64,000 bases of DNA from assembly GCF_014697355.1 (NCBI RefSeq), contig NZ_JACJRQ010000009.1, positions 124,001 to 188,000 of the forward strand. The letters are read 5' to 3'. A program made the position numbers and the translations under genes. Below the pieces are notes generated by a model that saw only the letters and a list, made by a program, of their open reading frames with translations, ran no database searches and had not been told where the DNA came from. Below, one piece after another: positions 25,576 to 33,858 of this stretch. The stretch is from Nostoc calcicola FACHB-3891 (GTDB taxonomy: Bacteria > Cyanobacteriota > Cyanobacteriia > Cyanobacteriales > Nostocaceae). Position 1 is the first letter of the stretch. The number at the start of each line of letters is the position of its first letter.

Positions 25576-25767
25576 ATGATAAAAGATTTAATTTTTTGTC
25601 TTCAAGAAGCAGCTTTAGACTTCATATTTGACAAGTCTTCAATTCCTAAAAATGTTTCTGAATGTTACATAGATCCGCCTTGTGGATGTAACAATCCAGG
25701 GCAAAATATCCAATGTGAAGATTGTATCTATCTTGAGGCTTGCTTATCTAATTTTAAGCGAGAATAA
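25576..25767 (+). CDS. Small Cys-rich hypothetical protein
   Basis: ATG at 25576 encodes 63 residues beginning MIKDLIFCLQEAALDFIF (a TTG at 25558 would add six). The C-terminal half has a cysteine pattern, PPCGCNNPGQNIQCEDCIYLEAC, suited to a metal site or disulfides. No family is recognised. It stands alone between devA and the surface-protein gene. Confidence 0.4.
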   Translation: MIKDLIFCLQEAALDFIFDKSSIPKNVSECYIDPPCGCNNPGQNIQCEDCIYLEACLSNFKRE

Positions 25768-26263
25768 TATTTGTATTTTTCATTAATAGTAAAAATACAA
25801 ACAAGCTTAATAATAAACTAACCCCTTCGACATAAATGATTTTATTCTTCTGATAGAAGTTTTGCAAAAGAATAGTATGTATTCTAAGTGATAGTGAATT
25901 CAACAAATCAGCAATCTTTGTATAAATTTGAAGGCACGGGAGTCTCGAGACAATTATTTCTTATGCTGATGCCATTATCTAAATAATTTAGGTTCATGGA
26001 AAAAGTATGATTTTTCTGGAGGAAAGAACATACTGAAAAACAGAGCTATAAATTTTGTACAAAACGGCGATAAAACTTTTACAAGTTTCTTTTGGGATTT
26101 CATCTATACAGATCAAATGTTTTTTAACATTTTTAACTTAGGTGAAAGGCTCATCAATCTGTATTCTCTAAATTTACTTTGTGAAGTAGCAGATTGAGTA
26201 GGGAATATCGGTGTGGAAAATCAATAAACCACAGGAATCTAAAACATACAAGGAACCATACTC
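25768..26263. promoter_or_regulatory. Long leader or promoter region of the repeat surface protein
   Basis: No gene seen in this AT-rich stretch. It must contain the promoter and 5' leader of the gene at 26264, which has AAGGAAC before its ATG. Confidence 0.35.
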
Positions 26264-27016
26264 ATGAGACCTTTTGATTTATCTAAAGCTGTTGTAGCTA
26301 GTCTCTTTGCCATCAGTTTTGCTTCTGCATCCTTACCTGTTTCTGTCTCTGCCCAAACTGGAAGCTCTGGTGGTGGTACTAGCTCAGGAACTACTTCTGG
26401 TACTGGCAGTACAGGTACTGGCACAAGTGGCACCGGCACTACAGGTACTGGTACAACTGGAACAGGTGCAACGGGTACTGGCACAACTGGAACAGGTACA
26501 ACTGGCACTGGCACAACTGGAACAGGTACAACGGGTACTGGTACAACTGGAACAGGCACAACCGGCACTGGCACAACTGGAACAGGTACAACCGGCACTG
26601 ACACAACCGGCACTGGCACAACTGGAACAGGCACAACCGGCACTGGCACAACTGGAACTGGTGCAACGGGTACTGGCACAACCGGCACTGGTACAACTGG
26701 AACAGGTACTGACACAACCGGCACTGGCACAACTGGAACAGGTGCAACCGGCACTGGCACAACTGGCACTGGTACTGGGACGACTACAGATGGCACAGGT
26801 ACTGGTATTACAGGTAGTGATGGTACTGGCACTGATAGCACAGGTACTAACAGGAACACAGGTGTCACAACTTACCAACAAACTAGCGATCGCGGTTTCA
26901 ATTGGGGTTGGCTAGGTTTGTTTGGTCTAGCTGGTTTAGCAGGTCTGGCTCGTAATCGGGAAAAACCCAGAACTTATAGCGATCCTAACGAAGTAACAGG
27001 TTCTCGCTTTAGATAA
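26264..27016 (+). CDS. Secreted Gly-Thr repeat protein with WGxxGW-type C-terminal anchor
   Basis: This 250-aa protein has a signal peptide (MRPFDLSKAVVASLFAISF..., cleavage near VSAQ). Then come about 130 residues of GTGTT-type pentapeptide repeats (about 45-180), and a C-terminal segment NWGWLGLFGLAGLAGLARN followed by basic residues and SDPNE. That C-terminus is typical of cyanobacterial WGxxGW-type surface proteins and acts as a membrane anchor or sorting signal. The repeat is low complexity and near free of charged residues, like a flexible stalk. Repeat number probably varies between strains. Confidence 0.8.
   Translation: MRPFDLSKAVVASLFAISFASASLPVSVSAQTGSSGGGTSSGTTSGTGSTGTGTSGTGTTGTGTTGTGATGTGTTGTGTTGTGTTGTGTTGTGTTGTGTTGTGTTGTGTTGTDTTGTGTTGTGTTGTGTTGTGATGTGTTGTGTTGTGTDTTGTGTTGTGATGTGTTGTGTGTTTDGTGTGITGSDGTGTDSTGTNRNTGVTTYQQTSDRGFNWGWLGLFGLAGLAGLARNREKPRTYSDPNEVTGSRFR
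26395..26800. repeat. 15-bp tandem repeats coding for GTGTT units
   Basis: About 27 units of the form ACNGGCACNGGNACA/ACNGGAACAGGNACA are in frame in the surface-protein gene. Units differ mainly at third positions, in a higher-order pattern, which points to duplication of multi-unit blocks. The repeat also leaves other frames open on both strands; those are shadows. Confidence 0.8.
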
Positions 27017-27079
27017 GCTAATCGGCTCATCGTCCCTAAAGTTACAGCAGATTGCAACAGGCGTGAGGTATAGATAATT

Positions 27080-27107
27080 GTAGGGGCACAACATATTGTG
27101 CCCCTAC
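27080..27107. repeat. GTAGGGGC palindrome, copy b
   Basis: Perfect palindrome GTAGGGGCACAA...TTGTGCCCCTAC in the gap between two converging genes. It is preceded by GCAACAGGCGTGAGGTA, the complement of which follows the copy near 54907. It may act as a terminator hairpin here. Confidence 0.6.
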
Positions 27108-27128
27108 CCGTGTACTTCATTTTACAAC

Positions 27129-27899
27129 TTAAAGCAAACTAGCAGAGTTTACATCCAAAAATAACGTTGCTTGGGATTGTTGACGGAGAACAGAAGCCGG
27201 ACATTCTGCACTTATAGCTCCTTGCAATATTTGTTTTACCACATTTGCTTTACGTATTTCTGGAGCAAGACAAATAATTTTTTTTGCTGAACAAATGCTT
27301 GGAATAGTAACAGTAAAAGCGTATTGTGGGACAGTTTCCAGATTCGGAAAGTGACCTGTGTTTACTTGTTGCTGACGGTTGATTTTATCTAGTTTTACTA
27401 GTTTTACACTGTAGGAATCTTGAAAATCTGCTACCGCTGGATCGTTAAAAGCTAAATGTCCATTTTCACCAACACCAAGACAGCACAAGTCAATTGGTTG
27501 TGCTTGCAATAATTTGGTGTAGCGATCGCATTCTGCCACTGGTTGCGATGTATCACCTTCTATATAGTAAAATTCTTTAGGAGCAACCCGTTTTTCTACG
27601 CGTTCTCGCATATAACGCCGGAAACTAGCAGAATGATACGCACTAATTCCCAAATATTCATCTAAATGGAACAGAGTAATCCTTGACCAATCTACACCAC
27701 CCAATTTAATCAAAGCATCAAGAAATTTCAGTTGGGAGTTACCTGTTGCTAACAATACAGCCGCTGTATCCTGTTGGTTGAGAACCTGCTGTAAATATTG
27801 TTGGGTGATTTCCGCAACTGAGAGCGCCATTTCGACTTCAGAGTTGTAAATCTGCACTAATAAATCGTCAACGCGAAAAAAGTTTGTAGCAGCTACCAT
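27129..27899 (-). CDS. nagB: Glucosamine-6-phosphate deaminase
   Basis: This 256-aa enzyme converts glucosamine-6-phosphate to fructose-6-phosphate and ammonia. The NagB signatures are present: LLATGNSQLKFLDAL (phosphate loop), FHLDEYLG with the catalytic Asp, and GVGENGHLAFNDP. The length is normal (about 240-266 aa). It lies alone, convergent with the surface-protein gene. Confidence 0.9.
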   Translation of the reverse strand: MVAATNFFRVDDLLVQIYNSEVEMALSVAEITQQYLQQVLNQQDTAAVLLATGNSQLKFLDALIKLGGVDWSRITLFHLDEYLGISAYHSASFRRYMRERVEKRVAPKEFYYIEGDTSQPVAECDRYTKLLQAQPIDLCCLGVGENGHLAFNDPAVADFQDSYSVKLVKLDKINRQQQVNTGHFPNLETVPQYAFTVTIPSICSAKKIICLAPEIRKANVVKQILQGAISAECPASVLRQQSQATLFLDVNSASLL

Positions 27900-27926
27900 T
27901 TGCTTACAGAGAAGTTTATTAATAAT

Positions 27927-28018
27927 AGGACTTACGCAAAATATAACGAAAGTAGCGGTAATTCATGAATTACCGCAACGCTTGAATAAGGCTTTTGGTC
28001 ACATCTTGCGTAAGTCCT
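27927..28018. repeat. MITE-like element, AGGACTTACGCAA family, copy A
   Basis: AGGACTTACGCAA (27927-27939) and TTGCGTAAGTCCT (28006-28018) are perfect inverted ends of a 92-bp element. Inside is a further palindrome, GCGGTAATTCATGAATTACCGC. The copy at 31870-31960 has the same ends and nearly the same length. Confidence 0.6.
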
Positions 28019-28107
28019 GAATAAAATTCGATTCCAGTCAGCTATCATAATCCTTTGAGCAATCTCTGGAGAATTTGGCTAAGTTCTTAATCAAAGAGCA
28101 TTATGCA

Positions 28108-29121
28108 TCAGGAATATGGATTGATGCATTTAAGATCGTCGCAGCCAAAACCTTGAGTCATCATTGCAGATAGCTGTTGAAAAACGCGATCGTTAAGGTT
28201 GAATTCTTGCATGATTTCGTTATCAGCTTGTCCTTGGGCTATCCGCTTTGCCATTTGCTCAAACTCTACCCAAGTCAAATCACTCTCAACAAATGCTTTC
28301 GCAAGGGTAATTACCAGTTCCTCATAATCATTGTCTTCTAGTTTTGTCATCATCCGGTGTTCAATGTGAAGCGAATCATCGAAACAGTAGTACCAGGATT
28401 TTGGTTGCTGGTTAACTACCCTTCGGAAAAAATCCTGCTGTTTGGAGCGACTAACAGCATGATCTGCCTCACTACATACCATTAAACTAGGGGCACAAAC
28501 AGAGCCTTGAGCCTTTTTTAAAACCTCCTCTGCCAATTGAAGAAATATCCGTAATGCCTTAAGACAAAAACCTTTATAACCAAAATTGCCAGGTGCATCT
28601 TTGTTGAACCATTCAAAGTAAATTGGCAGGATTTTGAGCAGCTGATCGAATAGTGAGTAACGGCTACCCAAATAAGGCGTGAACAATAAAGCGCGGTCAA
28701 TCTCCTGGGGATGCTCTAAACCTAACCAAACAGCTAAAGTTCCACCTGTTGATAATCCACCAATTACAACTTCTTGGCCTAGCGTTTTCGCAATCTGCAA
28801 CCATTCAAGCACAAATTGTTGATATATCTGAATATCTGTTGGTAGTGGTGGAGGATTTTGACGGCTCCAGTTGCCTGAACGTCCATGACCAGGTTGTAAA
28901 GGAATCAAAACGTTATATCCCTTGTTAAATAAGGCTTTACCAAGCGGCTCAAACTGGTAAGGACCTGCTGTAAAACCATGCAAAAACAAGAAAACTTTTG
29001 GTGTGAAGTCAGGGTGAATCAAAAATTCGGAACGACAGGCTTCGTTCTTGAGACCCTGTGTGGATTCTAATTGGTGAACTTGCTCCAGCATTTCTGCTGT
29101 TTTTTCAATGTCAATTTTCAT
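28108..29121 (-). CDS. Alpha/beta hydrolase, esterase-like
   Basis: This 337-aa serine hydrolase has oxyanion segment FLFLHGFTAGPYQF, nucleophile elbow GLSTGG, and a likely acid and His in SEADHAVS and DDSLHIEH. It belongs to the carboxylesterase/monoacylglycerol-lipase-like group. The last 60 residues (FEQMAKRIAQGQADNEIMQEFN) form a helical extension. The natural substrate is unknown. Confidence 0.82.
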   Translation of the reverse strand: MKIDIEKTAEMLEQVHQLESTQGLKNEACRSEFLIHPDFTPKVFLFLHGFTAGPYQFEPLGKALFNKGYNVLIPLQPGHGRSGNWSRQNPPPLPTDIQIYQQFVLEWLQIAKTLGQEVVIGGLSTGGTLAVWLGLEHPQEIDRALLFTPYLGSRYSLFDQLLKILPIYFEWFNKDAPGNFGYKGFCLKALRIFLQLAEEVLKKAQGSVCAPSLMVCSEADHAVSRSKQQDFFRRVVNQQPKSWYYCFDDSLHIEHRMMTKLEDNDYEELVITLAKAFVESDLTWVEFEQMAKRIAQGQADNEIMQEFNLNDRVFQQLSAMMTQGFGCDDLKCINPYS

Positions 29122-29273
29122 TTGTGACTCTTAAGATTTGGTTAAAACCTCGCTTTTGGTGGGCGAATTTCTTCCCCAGCCCCTTGTATTCACAAAAGAA
29201 TAATCACTAAGGACGAAAACAATGTAAACTATCTAAATAAAGTTAACAATTATTTACATATTACCCAAAAATC

Positions 29274-29960
29274 ATGCTGGCTGCAATTCTCTTTGACCTA
29301 GACGGCACTATTGTCAATAGCGATCCAATACACTACCGAGCTTGGAAAGAAATGCTGCTCGATTTCAGCATAGAAATTGACGAAACATTTTATAAATCCC
29401 GAATTAGTGGGCGGCTAAATCCAGAAATTGTTCAAGATATTCTGCCACAATTATCATTAGCAGAAAGGGAAAATTTTGCAGACGAAAAAGAGGCACTTTT
29501 CCGCAAAGTTGCCTCCGATCTACAACCGCTGAGTGGATTTTATGAACTGCTAGCATGGACAGATACGCATCAATTGAAACGCGCATTAGTAACTAATGCC
29601 CCAAGATTAAATGCAGAATATATGCTAGAAGTTTTGGGGATAAAAGAAGCTTTCCATACAATTGTTTTAGCGGATGATTGTATAGCAGGTAAACCCGATC
29701 CGGCACCCTACCAAGTTGCCTTAAACAACTTAGGGATTCAAGCAGAGGAAGCGATCGCTCTAGAAGATTCTCCCTCTGGAATTCGGGCTGCGGTGGGCGC
29801 AGATATCCGCACCATCGGTATAGCCTCTACCCACAATCCCCAACTCTTACAGGAAGTTGGTGCATTTATGGCGATTCCAGATTTTACTGATTTGCAGTTG
29901 TGGACATTGCTCAACTCGCTTATCGAACCAGATTTGAGCGCGATCGCTTCTAATTGTTGA
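29274..29960 (+). CDS. HAD-family phosphatase, beta-phosphoglucomutase-like
   Basis: This 228-aa protein has the HAD motifs: LFDLDGTIVNSDPIHY (motif I, nucleophile and acid Asp), VTNAPR (motif II), a Lys in AGKPDPAPY (motif III) and LEDSPSGIRAA (motif IV). The helical cap after motif I is that of the beta-phosphoglucomutase/sugar-phosphatase subclass. The substrate is probably a small phosphorylated sugar. Confidence 0.88.
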   Translation: MLAAILFDLDGTIVNSDPIHYRAWKEMLLDFSIEIDETFYKSRISGRLNPEIVQDILPQLSLAERENFADEKEALFRKVASDLQPLSGFYELLAWTDTHQLKRALVTNAPRLNAEYMLEVLGIKEAFHTIVLADDCIAGKPDPAPYQVALNNLGIQAEEAIALEDSPSGIRAAVGADIRTIGIASTHNPQLLQEVGAFMAIPDFTDLQLWTLLNSLIEPDLSAIASNC

Positions 29961-29985
29961 ACCCAAAGCTGATAATTTTGATACT

Positions 29986-30009
29986 AGAGACGCGAAATTT
30001 TGCGTCTCT
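29986..30009. terminator. Hairpin between converging HAD and padR genes
   Basis: AGAGACGC (29986-29993) pairs with GCGTCTCT (30002-30009) around an A/T loop, followed by ATTTATTTTT on the plus strand. It sits 2 bases from the padR stop and suits both genes as terminator. The same AGACGCGA...TCGCGTCT hairpin recurs at 30761-30785 and inside mutL at 34402-34424. Confidence 0.6.
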
Positions 30010-30011
30010 AT

Positions 30012-30656
30012 TTATTTTTCAGCCAAAATCGCGTAAATTTCCCGTTTAACTTGCTCTAGAAGCTCACGTACTCGATTTATTCGCTCCACATTTCCACTGC
30101 GGGCAACCTGCACCACCACACCAGCTAATTCTGTTGCAGCATTCCGCAACTCAATAAATTCTTGGGGCTTACCTGTAATCAAACTTTTGAAGGTATCCCA
30201 AGGAGAGTCTGAAGTTTCTTGTTGGGTACGTTCTGCCAAAAGTTGTCTACCCTCATCTGTGATGCTATAAACCCGCTTACCGCCTTCCTGCGAGCTGGTT
30301 AAATAACCACCTTCCTCCAGCAATTGCAGTGTTGGATACACTGAGCCAGGACTCAGGCGACGGAAACCACCATAACGAGTTTCCATCTCTTTAATCAGAT
30401 CGTAACCATGACTAGGATGCTCGGATAACAATTCCAGCAAGATGAACTTGATGTCACCCCGACGAGTCCGATGTTCATCTCCCCAACCACGACCAAACAT
30501 TTCATCGCCCAAGTGTTTGCCATGATGTCCACCATGATGCTTGCGATGCTCAAACCAAGACTTGACAAACACAAAATCATCTTCGCTAACTCCTGCCCAT
30601 GCAGGTATCCCAAACCGTGACCGAAAGTGTCTAAACATAACTAAATTTCTCATCAA
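30012..30656 (-). CDS. PadR-family transcriptional regulator
   Basis: This 214-aa regulator has the PadR winged helix (about 75-150: DIKFILLELLSEHPSHGYDLIKEM, then LSPGSVYPTLQLLEEGGYL and GKRVYSITDEGR), followed by a helical dimerisation tail. The N-terminal 70 residues are unusual: basic and rich in His and Gly (HRKHHGGHHGKHLGDE), possibly metal-binding. Two identical palindromes lie just upstream (30671-30700), which suggests autoregulation. The target besides itself is not evident. Confidence 0.88.
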   Translation of the reverse strand: MMRNLVMFRHFRSRFGIPAWAGVSEDDFVFVKSWFEHRKHHGGHHGKHLGDEMFGRGWGDEHRTRRGDIKFILLELLSEHPSHGYDLIKEMETRYGGFRRLSPGSVYPTLQLLEEGGYLTSSQEGGKRVYSITDEGRQLLAERTQQETSDSPWDTFKSLITGKPQEFIELRNAATELAGVVVQVARSGNVERINRVRELLEQVKREIYAILAEK

Positions 30657-30666
30657 CTTTCTCTAG

Positions 30667-30705
30667 TATACGATATATCGAAATATATCACGATATATCG
30701 GTATA
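30667..30705. promoter_or_regulatory. Probable PadR operator: two CGATATATCG palindromes
   Basis: CGATATATCG occurs at 30671-30680 and 30691-30700, each perfectly self-complementary, 20 bases apart (two helix turns), with TATA/GTATA flanks. It begins about 10 bases upstream of the padR start, over the likely promoter, as expected for an autorepressor site. Confidence 0.65.
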
Positions 30706-30760
30706 GAATTTTGATGAAGATTTATTTCAATTGTGGCGTCGTGTTTACAGCAATTATTGT

Positions 30761-30785
30761 AGAGACGGCGATTTATCGCGTCTCT
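30761..30785. repeat. AGACGCGA hairpin repeat
   Basis: AGAGACGGCGATTTATCGCGTCTCT is an imperfect palindrome related to those at 29986-30009 and 34402-34424. Here it stands alone upstream of padR. Confidence 0.5.
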
Positions 30786-30830
30786 TGTCATTACCGAGAA
30801 GGGGTAAGGGGAAAAGGGTAGGAATTCAAA

Positions 30831-30962
30831 ACAGGGGTAAAGGTTAAAGGGTAAAGGGTAAAGGGATAAATTTAACCTTTCCCCCTTACCCCTTTCCCTT
30901 TCCCCCTTCCCCCTTCCCCTTCTTCATTCATATGCGTAGGGGCACAGCAATGCTGTGCCCCC
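30831..30962. repeat. GGTAAAGGGTAAAGGG repeats plus GTAGGGGC palindrome, copy c
   Basis: Heptamer-like units AAAGGGT run on one strand (30837-30870) and TTACCCC/TTTCCCC units on the other (30878-30921), an inverted arrangement that could fold. The palindrome GTAGGGGCACAGCA...TGCTGTGCCCCC (30936-30962) follows, close to the end of the next gene. Confidence 0.5.
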
Positions 30963-30997
30963 AAAGTCTATATGTATAGGATTTTCCTGAATTGCTA

Positions 30998-31765
30998 TTA
31001 AGCTTTCACCTTAGCTTTTGACCAGACACCGTTTTCATCTTCATCATATTGCTTGTGGATGGCTTCCCAAGCAGCTTGCTCAGCGTTAAACTCGTCACTT
31101 TTTTCATTGAACACAGTGTTATAGCGCTCAATGAATGTATGCTGAGCTTCATCAGAAAGATGAGCGCGAACCTCAGGTGACAAGTCCTCTGGGCTGTTGC
31201 ATAGTCCTGGACAAGGGCGATCCAGAGTTTTTTCAATTACCTGAATTTCTTCGCCACCAGCGCTTTCGAGGAGCAATTGAAATTCGCCGGTGCGATCGCC
31301 TGGAACTTCTGCCATCAACAAAAACTCACCAGCTTGTAAGCGGGTTTGGTAGATAGTGGCTTTATCTTCTGGCATTCCCAAAGTAGTCAGAACCGATACT
31401 AAACCGGCACCTGCACTACCTGCGATCGCTCCACTAGCTGCCCCTAACAACACCGCACCAATCGGCCCTGCTGCCACAATTGAGCCGACAAAAGGAATAA
31501 ATAGTACGCCTACACCCGTGAGCAAGCTGAGAAAGGAACCAAACAAGGAACCAAAAACTGCCCCTGTTCGCAAACCTCCGAGAATCACATCTTTTTTACT
31601 AATAAAGCCAGAGATTCGAGTTTCTGACTGGAAATTTCTGCCCATGACGGAAATGCGATCTCTGGGCACACCCCTGTCTAATAAACGTCTAATGACATCA
31701 TCAATTTGCTTCTGTTCTTTGAATACAGCAGAAATGGTACGTTCTGCCTTATATACTTCTGGCAT
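30998..31765 (-). CDS. Stress protein with GSP17M-like N-terminus, glycine zipper and ChaB domain
   Basis: This 255-aa protein has three parts. Residues 1-50 ([37 protein letters not shown]) resemble the general stress protein 17M-like domain. Residues 60-140 form a Gly/Ala-rich hydrophobic hairpin that probably enters membranes. Residues about 190-255 ([22 protein letters not shown]...[10 protein letters not shown]) form a ChaB-like domain. It is probably an envelope stress protein; its proximity to dps and a low-temperature-type gene fits. The exact function is unknown. Confidence 0.75.
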   Translation of the reverse strand: MPEVYKAERTISAVFKEQKQIDDVIRRLLDRGVPRDRISVMGRNFQSETRISGFISKKDVILGGLRTGAVFGSLFGSFLSLLTGVGVLFIPFVGSIVAAGPIGAVLLGAASGAIAGSAGAGLVSVLTTLGMPEDKATIYQTRLQAGEFLLMAEVPGDRTGEFQLLLESAGGEEIQVIEKTLDRPCPGLCNSPEDLSPEVRAHLSDEAQHTFIERYNTVFNEKSDEFNAEQAAWEAIHKQYDEDENGVWSKAKVKA

Positions 31766-31869
31766 TTAAATACTCCTGTGATTATTTTTTTGCCGTGGAT
31801 TATAGTCAAAAAATTTTGGATTTTTAGATTTGCCCCATACCTAAAGATATGGGGCTGAGTAAAGAATTC

Positions 31870-31960
31870 AGGATTTACGCAAAATTATGAAAGAACGAAT
31901 CGCAAAGGACGCAAAGAACACAAAGAAATAAGAGTTTCAGAGAGTTTTTGCGTAAGTCCT
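31870..31960. repeat. MITE-like element, AGGACTTACGCAA family, copy B
   Basis: AGGATTTACGCAAAA (31870-31884) and TTTTTGCGTAAGTCCT (31945-31960) bound a 91-bp element with the ends and length of the copy at 27927-28018 but a different, CGCAAAGGACGCAAAGAAC-rich interior. Confidence 0.55.
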
Positions 31961-32100
31961 AGAATTGTAGATTTTGGATTTGTTCCACAAATAGATTTGT
32001 GGGCAATTCTAGCAGATGCTATCCGAACAGACTTTTATAGTTTTAAACTTTGGATTTCCAATCCAAAATTTAAAATCTAAAATCTAAAATTCGCTATTAC

Positions 32101-32640
32101 TTACACGCCTACAGGTGTTTTAGCTTGTGTTGCTGGCTGTGTACCGTCTCCCTCTAGTGCTTGTCCTTCAATAAATGAGCGCAACATCCAAGCGATTTCT
32201 TCATGTTGTTCCATCAATCCAGTCAGAAAATCAGCAGTTCCTTGATCGTGGAACTTTTCACCAGACTGATCTACATGATCTCTGAGATTGCGAATGACTT
32301 GCTCGTGATCTTGCACTAGATTAGCTACCATTCCGGTTGCAGTAGGAACACTACCGGCATGTTCTTTGAGGGTAGCAATTTTGAGAAATCCTTCCATCGT
32401 ACCAACTGGATAACCACCCAAAGCACGAATCCGCTCTGCTAACGCATCAATATTAACAGTCAGCTTTTCGTAATGTTCTTCCCAAAGTTGGTGCAAAGAG
32501 CGGAATTGAGGCCCAACAACATCCCAATGGTACTTTTTGGTTTTTACTAACAGTAAATAGGCATCTGCTAAATCTTTATTCAACAGATTAATCACACCTT
32601 GACGCTGTTCTTCTGTCAAACCAATGTTAATCGCACGCAT
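32101..32640 (-). CDS. dps: Dps-family DNA-protection/ferroxidase protein
   Basis: This 179-aa four-helix bundle has Dps features: KYHWDVVGPQFRSLHQLWEEHYEKL with the ferroxidase His, and the matching acidic residues in the next helix (NIDALAERIRALGGYPVG). Helix D contains DFLTGLMEQHEEIAWMLRSFI. Dps oxidises Fe(II) with H2O2 inside a 12-mer and protects DNA. Cyanobacteria have several paralogues; which one this is cannot be told here. Confidence 0.92.
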   Translation of the reverse strand: MRAINIGLTEEQRQGVINLLNKDLADAYLLLVKTKKYHWDVVGPQFRSLHQLWEEHYEKLTVNIDALAERIRALGGYPVGTMEGFLKIATLKEHAGSVPTATGMVANLVQDHEQVIRNLRDHVDQSGEKFHDQGTADFLTGLMEQHEEIAWMLRSFIEGQALEGDGTQPATQAKTPVGV

Positions 32641-32954
32641 TGTTTTTCGTCCCTAGACAAACTTATTATTTATTAACATCCCAAATTTATGACATCATCC
32701 ACATCAACCAAAGGACGCATTATAAGTTTAAATTAATTACCATATTCAGAGTTCTGCCTATGTCTTAGTAGGTAGTATTATTAATTTGATGGCATAGTAG
32801 TTAGTTAGCTATAAAAATATTAGAATACTTGATTATTAAATTTAGATTAATTTAATTTATTTGTTTAGCATTAATAGCTAGCAACAAGTGATTGCCTAAG
32901 AGCAATCACTCATTACTACTACTGAAGAATCACGAAAATCAAGTCTGAATTATG
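32641..32954. other. AT-rich spacer, nothing recognised
   Basis: Promoter region of dps at its left part; no gene, clear hairpin or repeat seen. Confidence 0.4.
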
Positions 32955-33311
32955 TTACTTACCTGTAACTTTGTCTAACACATTCTTGATATTTTCTTCT
33001 ACTGTGGTTGCACTCTGTGAATTTTCAGGACGCTTTTGTTTGTCAAAGTCAGCAGCTCCTTGAACTTCATTGAGTCCTTCGTTGGCCTTTCTTTGAGTTT
33101 CTTCGAGTCCTATTGGTGGCTTTCTAGCGGCTTTGTCAGTTTCGCGCTGGATATCAAGCAGTTGTGTTTCCCCTTCGGTAGGCTTACTTTGGTAGCTATC
33201 GATCGCAAAAGCAGGAAAAGCGCTAGATAATAATAGTAGGGCACAGGTAAAAGCCACAACTAGAAAACGTACTGGACGCAAAGTAGATAAAACAGAAGCA
33301 ATAATTTTCAT
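32955..33311 (-). CDS. Low-temperature-induced-like secreted protein
   Basis: This 118-aa protein has a signal peptide (VVAFTCALLLLSSAFPAFA, cleavage near residue 36) and a hydrophilic, Glu/Lys/Gln-rich mature part (QREtdkaark, LNEVQGAADFDKQKRPENSQS) ending in a predicted helix. It resembles the cyanobacterial low-temperature-induced protein family (LtiA-like). It is probably a periplasmic or thylakoid-lumen stress protein; no enzyme motif is seen. Confidence 0.7.
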   Translation of the reverse strand: MKIIASVLSTLRPVRFLVVAFTCALLLLSSAFPAFAIDSYQSKPTEGETQLLDIQRETDKAARKPPIGLEETQRKANEGLNEVQGAADFDKQKRPENSQSATTVEENIKNVLDKVTGK

Positions 33312-33858
33312 TTGAAATCCTCGATAACAGCGTTAACTACGCAAGACATTTACTCAACGGGCAAAGCTTGTGCTTTTATTCGGTAAAATTCACCAAAAAA
33401 CTAGCAAGCGATGCTCCAGTCTTGAAGTTATTGAAAAATCAATCTAAAGGAATTGCGTTTGTATTTGTGCATTAACTCAGAAATAGTTAATGAGCAAGTA
33501 CCCTTGGCGAGTTCCTCATTCAATGTCCAACTGATTTATTTTTACTTTGAAGACTGTAGGGTATACATCAATCTGTAGAATGAAGTTGTTGTTATCTACA
33601 GTTATAAAAAAAATCACTCTCTAGATATATCGACTTAATCAGCTTAATAAGGTCTCTGGGAGTTAATAGCTAATAACTTAAATTTATGAATATACAGCAG
33701 ATTTGAAGTTAGTGAAGCACAGCATTTAGATCTCAAAGCGATAGAGTCTATTTTAATTATGTTAGCGCAGCAAGGCGTAGCCCATTATGATTTCTGAATT
33801 CTGAATTCTGATATCAATTAATTTGTGACTAGAGTAATTTCGCACAGCCTAGAAAGGC
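33312..33858. other. Intergenic with AGAATTC/GAATTCT repeat
   Basis: No gene seen. The right part has a short GAATTCT heptamer array (33787-33812) and GCGCAGCAAGGCGTAGCCCA, a repeat also seen near 60226-60250. The left part is the promoter region of the low-temperature-type gene. Confidence 0.45.

Noticed and set aside
26395..26800. Possible CRISPR array
   Set aside because: Units are 15 bp, contiguous, without unique spacers, and code for protein.
26307..26915. Long alternative frames over the Gly-Thr repeat on both strands
   Set aside because: They arise from the 15-bp repeat, which lacks stops in several frames. Only the 26264 frame has a signal peptide and a C-terminal anchor.
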